Below, piece after piece: positions 57,609-64,000 of a stretch of 64,000 nucleotides of DNA. Source of the DNA: Bordetella sp. 02P26C-1 (lineage in GTDB: Bacteria; Pseudomonadota; Gammaproteobacteria; Burkholderiales; Burkholderiaceae_B); NCBI RefSeq assembly GCF_009763255.1, contig NZ_WSJB01000012.1, forward strand, positions 186,001-250,000, read 5' to 3'. The position numbers and the translations under genes were made by a program. Numbering within the stretch: the stretch's first letter is position 1; every line of letters begins with the position of its first letter. A model generated the notes under the pieces. That model made no database searches. It saw nothing but the letters and a program-made list of their open reading frames with translations, and was not told the origin of the DNA.

Positions 57609-58525
57609 GCTCGACCCCGCGTGCTTAGTTCCTGCTGGCGCACCTGGTTGTACTGGAACAGCGCAAGCGGCACCAATAACAGCAGCACCATGATGCAGGT
57701 GACGGCCGAAGCCATCGGCCAGTCGGCGTTATTGAAGAACTCGTTCCACATCACGCGGCCCATCATCAGCGTATTCGCGCCGCCCAGCATCTCGGGGATC
57801 ACGTACTCACCAACGGAAGGAATAAACACCAGCATCGCTCCCGCGATGACACCCGGGCGGGACAACGGCACGGTGATGCGCCAGAATGCCTGCCATGGGC
57901 GCGCGCCGAGGTCATAGGCGGCTTCAAGTAAACGCAGATCCATCTTCACCAGATTGGCGTACAACGGCAGGATAAAGAATGGCAGATAGGCATAGATCAG
58001 CCCGATATATACCGCCAGATCCGTGCGATAAATCTCCAGCGGGCTGGAGATAATGCCCAGACTCATCAAGAACTTGTTGAGCAGGCCGTCGTTGCGCAGA
58101 ATGCCCACCCACGCGTAGACGCGCAGTAGCAACGAAGTCCAGAACGGCAGTATCACGCCCAACAGCAGCAGATTGCGTATCGATGGCGACGATCGCGCGA
58201 TGTAGTACGCAATCGGATAGCCGATCACCACGCAGCACACGGTGGTGACCGCCGCCATTTTCAGCGAACTCAAATACGTTTGCAGGTACAGACTGTCGGT
58301 AAACAGTCGGATGTAGCCGGCCAGGTGCAAACTGAATCGCACAGCCTCATCTTCGAATTCCGCCAGCGCCGTGTAAGGCGGAATGCCGAATTCCAGTTCG
58401 GCGAAACTGATCTTCAGTACCAGCAGAAACGGAATCAGCAGGCACAGCGCCAGCCAGATAAATGGCGGCACGATGGCCAGCGTGCGACCTGATGGCATCA
58501 GATTACGCGGGTCCAGCCGTTTCAT
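57605..58525 (-). CDS. potH: Putrescine/spermidine ABC transporter permease PotH
   Basis: PotH pairs with PotI to form the membrane channel. The 306-residue product has a hydrophobic N-terminal segment (AIVPPFIWLALCLLIPFLLV), five further membrane segments and the EAA loop RLLEAAYDLGARPWQAFW. Its ATG overlaps the potG stop (ATGA), and its stop overlaps the potI start, so the genes are read in a tightly coupled series. Confidence 0.93.
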   Translation of the reverse strand: MKRLDPRNLMPSGRTLAIVPPFIWLALCLLIPFLLVLKISFAELEFGIPPYTALAEFEDEAVRFSLHLAGYIRLFTDSLYLQTYLSSLKMAAVTTVCCVVIGYPIAYYIARSSPSIRNLLLLGVILPFWTSLLLRVYAWVGILRNDGLLNKFLMSLGIISSPLEIYRTDLAVYIGLIYAYLPFFILPLYANLVKMDLRLLEAAYDLGARPWQAFWRITVPLSRPGVIAGAMLVFIPSVGEYVIPEMLGGANTLMMGRVMWNEFFNNADWPMASAVTCIMVLLLLVPLALFQYNQVRQQELSTRGRA

Positions 58526-59649
58526 GATGCCAGCACCGTCGCGCTATCCGCATCCCAGCTCACGTAGACCTCTTCGTCGATACCGGGGGCATCGAACTGC
58601 GTGAGCTGCAAGCTAGGCACGCTGGCTTCGACAACCTTGCCGGAGTCCAGGCGGATTTGGTAGAGGGCATAGCTACCCATCCAGGCCATATGGCTGACCA
58701 TGCCATGCGCCCAGTTGTAGTCGCCCTCGGGTTGCGCGCGAGTAACGACCATGCGCTCGGGGCGGATGGAGACATGGACCTCCATGCCTAGCGGCTCGCT
58801 CACGCCATGGCTGACGTAGAGCGTGCGCGAAAGCTCGGGGCATTCGATCGCCACATGATCGGGCTCATCCACGACAATGGTGCCCGACAGCAGATTGGTC
58901 GATCCAATAAAGCCCGCCACGAAGCGCGAGTTCGGGAACGCGTACACGTCTTGCGGCGTGCCGCATTGCACGATCTGCCCCTCTGTCATGACGGCGAGGC
59001 GATGCGCCATGGTCATGGCTTCTTCCTGGTCGTGCGTCACCATGATGCAGGTCACGCCGACTTGTTCCAGGATTTTGACGAGCTCGATCTGCGTCTTTTG
59101 ACGGATCTGCTTGTCGAGCGCTGACATGGGCTCGTCCAGCAGCAAGAGCTTGGGGCGTTTGACCAGGCTACGCGCCAGCGCGACGCGCTGCTGTTGGCCG
59201 CCCGACAACTGATGCGGCTTGCGGCGCGAGTATCCGGCCATTTGCACGAGGTCCAGCGCCTCGAACACGCGATCGTGGATTTCCGCGCGATCGACGCCCT
59301 CCTGCTTCAAGCCAAACGCGACGTTGGCTTCGACCGTCATATGCGGGAAAAGCGCATACGACTGGAACATCATGTTCACGGGCCGGCGATACGGCGGCAC
59401 GCGGGTGATGTCCTCGCCATCGAGCATGATCTGGCCCGAGGTGGCTTCCTCAAACCCGGCCAGCATGCGCAATAAGGTCGATTTGCCGCAACCGGAGCTA
59501 CCCAAGAGCGCGAAAATCTCATTGCGCCTGACGCTCAGATTGACCGAACGCACCGCGACCACGTCGCCAAAAATCTTCACCAGCTCGGTGACCTTGACGA
59601 ATTCGTCAGGGTCACCGGTATGCTGCGCCGTGTAACGGCTATCGCTCAT
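58522..59649 (-). CDS. potG: Putrescine/spermidine ABC transporter ATP-binding protein PotG
   Basis: PotG powers the importer by ATP hydrolysis. The 375-residue product has Walker A GSSGCGKST (50-58), the Q-loop MFQSYALFPHMTVEAN, signature LSGGQQQR (148-155), Walker B LLLLDEP (Asp172, Glu173) and the switch His206, followed by a TOBE-type C-terminal domain. The ATG at 59649 was chosen; the frame to 59682 adds 11 residues without similarity. It starts five bases after the potF stop. Confidence 0.94.
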   Translation of the reverse strand: MSDSRYTAQHTGDPDEFVKVTELVKIFGDVVAVRSVNLSVRRNEIFALLGSSGCGKSTLLRMLAGFEEATSGQIMLDGEDITRVPPYRRPVNMMFQSYALFPHMTVEANVAFGLKQEGVDRAEIHDRVFEALDLVQMAGYSRRKPHQLSGGQQQRVALARSLVKRPKLLLLDEPMSALDKQIRQKTQIELVKILEQVGVTCIMVTHDQEEAMTMAHRLAVMTEGQIVQCGTPQDVYAFPNSRFVAGFIGSTNLLSGTIVVDEPDHVAIECPELSRTLYVSHGVSEPLGMEVHVSIRPERMVVTRAQPEGDYNWAHGMVSHMAWMGSYALYQIRLDSGKVVEASVPSLQLTQFDAPGIDEEVYVSWDADSATVLAS

Positions 59650-59654
59650 GATGC

Positions 59655-60758
59655 CTATCGTCCGGACTTGAGTTCCGCCCACATGCGAGTCTGCAGGCGT
59701 TGAATATTCATCGGTTGCGCCTTGATCACGTACAGCGATTTGGCGACATCGGCCGGCGGATAAATCATCGGGTTATCCGCTACGTCCTTGACCACGAACT
59801 CGCGCGCCGCCTTGTTGGCATTGGGATAGAACATGGTGTTGGTGATCGCCGCGTGAACTTCGGGTTTCTCGATGTAGTTGATAAAGGCGTGCGCCTCGTC
59901 GACATTCTTGGCGTCTTTGGGGATCGCCATCACATCGAACCAAGCGGGCGCGCCGCCCTTCGGGATGAAGTAATTGATCTCGTAGGGCTTTTTAGCGTCC
60001 TGCGCGCGCTTGCGCGAAATCATCACGTCGCCCGAAAAGCCATAGACCATGCACAAGTCGCCCACCGCCAGCTCATCGATATAACCGGACGAGCTGAACT
60101 GACGAATATAGGGGCGGATCTGCTTGAGCAGCGCCAGGGCCTCTTTGTAGTCGTCGGGATTTTCGCTGTTGGGGTCCTTGCCCAGGTATTTGAGGACGGC
60201 CGGAAACACCTGCGCGGCTTCGTCGAGCATGGAGATGCCGCATTCTTTCAGTTTCGCGGCGTTTTCGGGCTTGAACAGCATGTCCCAGTTGGCCAGATCG
60301 ACATCATCGCCAAAGATCTGCTTGACCTTGGTGACGTTGTAACCCAGGCCATTGGTGCCGTAGCCCCAGGGAATGACATACTCGTTGCCCGGATCGATCG
60401 AGGCCACCAGCGCCATGATGTCCGGATCCAGATTCGACCAATTGGGAATCTTGGATTTGTCGAGTTTCTGATACAGGCCGCCCTGGATTTGCCGCGACGC
60501 GTAATGGGTGGAAGGAACCACCACGTCGTAGCCGGATTTACCGGTCAGCAGCTTGGCCTGCAAGGTGTCGTTACTGTCGTAGACGTCGTAACGCGCCTTG
60601 ATGCCCGTCTCGCGCTCAAAGCCGGGGATGGTGTCGGGCGCGGTGTATTCCGCCCAGTTATAAACGTTCACGACCTGGTCTTTTGCCCAGGCGCTCGATA
60701 TCGCAGCAACAGCCAGCGTCGCCCCGAGCGCCCACTGCATCCCCGCGTATTTCTTCAT
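59655..60758 (-). CDS. potF: Putrescine/spermidine-binding periplasmic protein PotF
   Basis: PotF binds polyamines in the periplasm. The 367-residue product (ATG 60758, AAGGGG upstream) has a signal peptide ending near residue 25 (TLAVAAISSAWAKD). It continues with the family block VNVYNWAEYTAPDTIPGFE, where the NWxxY motif contributes to ligand binding, and has VPWGYGTNG-like IPWGYGTNGLGYN (about 120-132). Putrescine or spermidine preference is not decidable by eye. It is first in the operon; two palindromes lie in its upstream region. Confidence 0.93.
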   Translation of the reverse strand: MKKYAGMQWALGATLAVAAISSAWAKDQVVNVYNWAEYTAPDTIPGFERETGIKARYDVYDSNDTLQAKLLTGKSGYDVVVPSTHYASRQIQGGLYQKLDKSKIPNWSNLDPDIMALVASIDPGNEYVIPWGYGTNGLGYNVTKVKQIFGDDVDLANWDMLFKPENAAKLKECGISMLDEAAQVFPAVLKYLGKDPNSENPDDYKEALALLKQIRPYIRQFSSSGYIDELAVGDLCMVYGFSGDVMISRKRAQDAKKPYEINYFIPKGGAPAWFDVMAIPKDAKNVDEAHAFINYIEKPEVHAAITNTMFYPNANKAAREFVVKDVADNPMIYPPADVAKSLYVIKAQPMNIQRLQTRMWAELKSGR

Positions 60759-60772
60759 TGCGAGCCCCTTGC

Positions 60773-60808
60773 CGCATTCGACGAATGCGAAATTTGCCAA
60801 AGGGCAAA
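60773..60808. promoter_or_regulatory. Paired palindromes upstream of potF
   Basis: CGCATTCG-A-CGAATGCG (60773-60789) and TTTGCC-AAAG-GGCAAA (60793-60808) are two perfect palindromes 3 bases apart, 15-50 bases before the potF ATG. They are candidate operators of the pot operon. Neither is a consensus I can assign to a named regulator. Confidence 0.45.
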
Positions 60809-60878
60809 ATGATAATGCCTTTTTGGCGAGGTCCGGCCCGCGGCGGAGCCGATTTTCCTGTTTATGACAGCGGTAGCG

Positions 60879-61595
60879 TCAATATAGCGCCTGATAAGAA
60901 CGCTCCAGACGCTCCCAACATTCCAGACCGCGCTCGCCGCCGACTTTCTCCAGGGAACGGCGCAAACGCAGCAGATTGGCGCGACGCTGGCTTTCGGACA
61001 CGCCGCCTTGAGTGCCTCGGTCGAAGTCGATCAGCCAGGCCAAGCCCTGAGCATCGAGCAAAATGTTAAAGGCGTTCAGATCCGCATGCCAGACGCCCGC
61101 GCGATGCATGGCAGCGATGGCGCGGGCGGCGGCCTCCCATACGGGTTCGTCCAGCAAATGGGCCAGTGGACGGACATCGGGGATTCGTTCCACGAGGATC
61201 GCTGCGCGGTAGGTCAATCCGTGGCGCCAATAGGCGGCCGCTAGCGGCGCGGGGACATTCAGGCCCTGCTCTCGCATCCAAGCCAGCAGGCGATATTCGC
61301 GAAAGCTGCGCGTGCGCGATTCGCCCTGCCAAATATAGGCCTCGCGGCTCAAGCGTGCGACCAGGCCGCCGCGCCGGTAACCGCGCAGCACGCCGTGCCA
61401 GCCGTCTTTTTCGACAAACCACGCGGCTTGGCGCCCGCCCGCGTCGACAGGACGCGCATGATCGCCGTAGTGGGCGGGATCCAGCAGATCCGGGCTCGCT
61501 GAGCCGACGCGCGCGCTGCACAGCATGGCCCCCGCGGGCGCCCCTGACCAGGAAAGCGACTGCGTATCCGCGTCGATATCGCGTTTAGCCGTCAC
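60879..61595 (-). CDS. kdkA: 3-deoxy-D-manno-octulosonic acid kinase
   Basis: KdkA phosphorylates the first Kdo residue of lipopolysaccharide at the 4-position, in species whose inner core has a single phosphorylated Kdo. The 238-residue product has kinase-like motifs: WHADLNAFNILLD (Asp172 and Asn177) and LIDFDRG (Asp190), with LVERIPDVRPLAHLL before them. It starts at a GTG (61595) inside the end of the haemoglobin gene, an 11-base overlap. The presence of this gene fits Bordetella-type LPS. Confidence 0.88.
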   Translation of the reverse strand: MTAKRDIDADTQSLSWSGAPAGAMLCSARVGSASPDLLDPAHYGDHARPVDAGGRQAAWFVEKDGWHGVLRGYRRGGLVARLSREAYIWQGESRTRSFREYRLLAWMREQGLNVPAPLAAAYWRHGLTYRAAILVERIPDVRPLAHLLDEPVWEAAARAIAAMHRAGVWHADLNAFNILLDAQGLAWLIDFDRGTQGGVSESQRRANLLRLRRSLEKVGGERGLECWERLERSYQALY

Positions 61596-62010
61596 GATTG
61601 CGCATCCAGTCAGCCGTGCCGAAAAACGCCTCCAGCAGGCGGTCCACGAGTTCCGGTGGGAAGCCTTCGTCCTGCATGGCGCGGCCCATGCAAGCGAGCC
61701 ACTGATCGCGCTCTACGATGCCAATCGAAAACGGCAGATGGCGCGCGCGCAACCGAGGATGGCCATAACGCTCGATGTAGTAATTCGGCCCGCCAAAATA
61801 CCCGCACAGAAACAGAAACAGCTTGTCGCGCGCCGAATCGAGGCTCGGCCCATGCGCGGCGCGCAAAATGGCGAAGTCCGATTCCATTTCCATCAGGTCA
61901 TAAAACCGGTCCACGAGCGCGCGAATCGCAGGCTCGCCGCCTAGGGTTTCAAACAAGGTGACCGAGTTGTCCAAAGATTCGGTCGTGGGTTGCACCCGGG
62001 TAGAGGTCAT
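61585..62010 (-). CDS. Group II truncated haemoglobin
   Basis: Group II (trHbO-type) haemoglobins are small haem proteins with roles proposed in oxygen or NO chemistry. The 141-residue product shows the family core YFGGPNYYIERYGHPRLRAR followed by HLPFSIG, with the proximal haem-ligand His91, and the WG8 tryptophan Trp104 in RDQWLACMGRAM. It starts at ATG 62010, with an in-frame GTG directly before it. It overlaps kdkA by 11 bases, so the two are probably co-translated although their functions seem unrelated. Confidence 0.92.
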   Translation of the reverse strand: MTSTRVQPTTESLDNSVTLFETLGGEPAIRALVDRFYDLMEMESDFAILRAAHGPSLDSARDKLFLFLCGYFGGPNYYIERYGHPRLRARHLPFSIGIVERDQWLACMGRAMQDEGFPPELVDRLLEAFFGTADWMRNRDG

Positions 62011-62071
62011 CACAATCTCGCTAGCCGGTGCGACACGCTCGCACCGGATTTTGTTTCCAACATGCCGGCCG

Positions 62072-64000
62072 TCATCCGGCCTGTCGCAACGTCAATAAAG
62101 GAGGCGTGCGCAGCACCCCGCGCAACGCCATGGCCGCGCCGCCCCAGGCGGCCAGTATGCCCACGCCGATGCCCGCCAACCAGGGCCACAGGCTCAACGT
62201 GATACGGAAATCGAATACGTAGGTCGACAGCGCCCACGCAATCGCGCTCGCCCCTGCGGCCGCCAGCAAACCGGCCAGCCCGCCCACGGCCCAGACCTCC
62301 AGGCGCTGCGCGCGGGCGAGCTGGCTGCGCGTGGCGCCCAGGGCACGCAGCACGGCGGCCTCGCGGATGCGTTCATCGCGCGTAGCCGTCAGCGCCGCCG
62401 ACAGCACCAGCACGCCGGCCGCCAGGGTAAAGACGAATAATAGCTGGACGGCAGTGATCACCTGATCCAGCACGGATTGCAGTTGACTCAGAATCGAGCC
62501 CACATCGAACACGGTCAGATTGGGAAACTGCTTAAGGAGTTCGCGGGGGAGATCGGCGCGGTCGGCCGGCAGGTGAAAGGACGTAATCCAGTTCTGAGGT
62601 GCATCCCGCAAGGCCACCGGTGACAACACCGCGAAAAAATTGACCTGCATCGAGTCCCAGTCCACGCTGCGCGTGCCCGCTACCGTGACGTCTATCGGCT
62701 GACCGGCGACATCGAACGTCAGTACGCTGCCGACACCGATGCCCAGCGATTTCGCCAGTCCGGCCTCGAGGGAAACTTCTGGCGCATTGGGGTTCAGCCA
62801 TCGGCCATCGACCACGCGGTTGGCGGCCGGCAACTGTGTGCCGTACGACAAGTTGAATTCGCGATTGACCAAGCGTTTGGCCCGCGGCTCGTCGTAGTCG
62901 TCCGGGCCGACCTGGCGGCCATCGACGGCGACCAGCCGGCCGCGCACCATGGGCCACAACGTCGGATGATCGATCCCATGCGTGGCCAGGAAATTCTGCA
63001 CGGGCTCACGTTGGTCTGGCTGAATATTGATCAGAAACCGATTGGGTGCATCCGGCGGCAAGGTACGCTGCCAGCCCGCGACCAAGTCGGTCCGGGTCAT
63101 CGCGAGCAGCAGCAACGCCATGAGTCCGACGGCCAGCGCGCAGACCTGCGTGATGGTGGCCGCCCTGCGACGCACCACACCGGCCAACGCAAACCGCAGC
63201 GTGGGCATCCCTGCCGCCCAGCCCCGCAGGCGCGCCAGGGCAAGCACGCATAGCCACGCCACCAGAGCGAAAGCGCCAAACGCACCAAGAAAGCCAGCCG
63301 CCACCACGCCGCCGAGCCGCGCATTCCCGGCGAACCACCAGATCAAGAGCGCGAAGCCCACGGCGCCCAACGCGTAACCCAGCACTCCCCGCAAGCGCCC
63401 GCCATCGGCTTCGCGCCGCAAGACGCGCGCGGGCGGCACATGACGCAACTGCGCCAACGAGGGCAGCGCGAATCCCAACAGCAGCAATATGCCCGTGACC
63501 AGCCCTTGCAGCGCCGGCATGAGCGACGGCGCAGGTAACTCGGTGTCGATCAAATTGCCGAGTGCGTATACCAAGCCCTCGTGCACCGCATAACCGAGCA
63601 GGCCACCCGCAGCGGACGCGCACAAGCCAACCAGCACGAATTCAGCGAAGAGCATCAGGGTGATTTGCCGTTGTTCGGCACCCAGACAGCGCATCACCGC
63701 GATCCCATCGCGGTGACGCACCATGAAACGCCCAGCGGCCAGCGCAACGGCCACCGCCGAAATCAAGACCGCCAGCAACGCCACCAGGGCCAAAAAGCGC
63801 TGTGCGCGGTCGAGCGTGCGCTGCACTTCGGGCCGACCCGATTCCACAGTGGCGATCTTCTGCCCTTTTTGCAGGTGGCCCTGCAACCAGGAGGAGTAGG
63901 CGGACATCTCGTTCGGATCACCCGCGACCAACAGCGCGTGGCCGACGCGGCTACCCAGCGTGACTAAACCGGTCGCCTCCAATTCGTCGGCGCGCATCAG
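62072..64000 (-). CDS. FtsX-like ABC transporter permease, YbbP type (5' end outside window)
   Basis: The frame is open to the window edge on its 5' side, so about 643 C-terminal residues are seen. The sequence has two FtsX-type permease units. One is near the visible start (FLALVALLAVLISAVAVALA and ITLMLFAEFVLVGLCASAAGG), and the second is at the C-terminus (VITAVQLLFVFTLAAGVLVL, TRDERIREAAVLRALGATRS). A large extracytoplasmic domain separates them. This matches the YbbP/LolE-like permeases of about 800-850 residues, usually paired with a YbbA-type ATPase and sometimes a TesA-like esterase; neither gene is inside the window. The transported substrate is unknown. Confidence 0.88.
   Translation of the reverse strand: MMRADELEATGLVTLGSRVGHALLVAGDPNEMSAYSSWLQGHLQKGQKIATVESGRPEVQRTLDRAQRFLALVALLAVLISAVAVALAAGRFMVRHRDGIAVMRCLGAEQRQITLMLFAEFVLVGLCASAAGGLLGYAVHEGLVYALGNLIDTELPAPSLMPALQGLVTGILLLLGFALPSLAQLRHVPPARVLRREADGGRLRGVLGYALGAVGFALLIWWFAGNARLGGVVAAGFLGAFGAFALVAWLCVLALARLRGWAAGMPTLRFALAGVVRRRAATITQVCALAVGLMALLLLAMTRTDLVAGWQRTLPPDAPNRFLINIQPDQREPVQNFLATHGIDHPTLWPMVRGRLVAVDGRQVGPDDYDEPRAKRLVNREFNLSYGTQLPAANRVVDGRWLNPNAPEVSLEAGLAKSLGIGVGSVLTFDVAGQPIDVTVAGTRSVDWDSMQVNFFAVLSPVALRDAPQNWITSFHLPADRADLPRELLKQFPNLTVFDVGSILSQLQSVLDQVITAVQLLFVFTLAAGVLVLSAALTATRDERIREAAVLRALGATRSQLARAQRLEVWAVGGLAGLLAAAGASAIAWALSTYVFDFRITLSLWPWLAGIGVGILAAWGGAAMALRGVLRTPPLLTLRQAG

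Noticed and set aside
1-64000. Search for CRISPR arrays, tRNA genes, rRNA and insertion sequences
   Set aside because: No regularly spaced repeats, cloverleaf-like sequences, rRNA stretches or transposase genes were recognised by eye; a tRNA or Rfam scan would be needed to exclude small RNAs fully.

Overview
The window reads as a chromosomal segment of a high-GC betaproteobacterium of the family Alcaligenaceae, most probably Bordetella or a close relative. This is inferred from gene content: several Bug-type solute receptors of tripartite tricarboxylate transporters, a kdkA-type Kdo kinase, a two-domain MaeB malic enzyme, and clusters such as trxA-rho, potFGHI and parC/parE. No rRNA, tRNA, CRISPR array, integrase or intact insertion sequence was recognised. 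The window opens inside rimM and closes inside an FtsX-type permease gene.

Layout. Bases 1-3700 hold translation genes (rimM, rpsP, tusA, alaS). Bases 3.9-27.9 kb are metabolic and accessory: a SulP transporter; a catabolic cluster with two Bug receptors, two dehydrogenases, a PF06684 protein and a LysR regulator; maeB with a divergent LysR gene; a small VirB9/TrbG-like lipoprotein; an enolase-superfamily gene followed by a Bug gene that has lost its 5' end; mmsA; a LysR-LacI regulator pair leading into galactarate dehydratase garD; a dadA/solute-binding-protein pair; and a ferredoxin-reductase-type flavoprotein. Bases 27.9-42.2 kb are mostly core: sugE (gdx) behind a guanidine-II riboswitch, parC and parE, trxA, rho, yhdP, glnE and queH.

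Bases 42.2-45.9 kb form an AT-richer island between queH and hrpA, with three tandem diverged ankyrin-repeat paralogues. One ends in a eukaryotic-type CaaX box (CSLL). This is the best candidate in the window for an undescribed, possibly host-directed system. Bases 45.9-64 kb return to core genes: hrpA, argA, yggX, phoU, rpiA, rmuC, a YrbL-type kinase-like protein, a potFGHI-arsC-like-mpg operon joined largely by 4-base overlaps, kdkA, a group II truncated haemoglobin and the permease.

Regulation visible in the DNA: a two-hairpin ACGG riboswitch before sugE; a LacI-type palindrome lying on the garD promoter; a GntR-type palindrome at the start of the FadR-like regulator; a LysR-type palindrome between maeB and its divergent regulator; paired palindromes before potF; and U-tract terminators after mmsA, the dadA pair, rho, and between sugE and parC.
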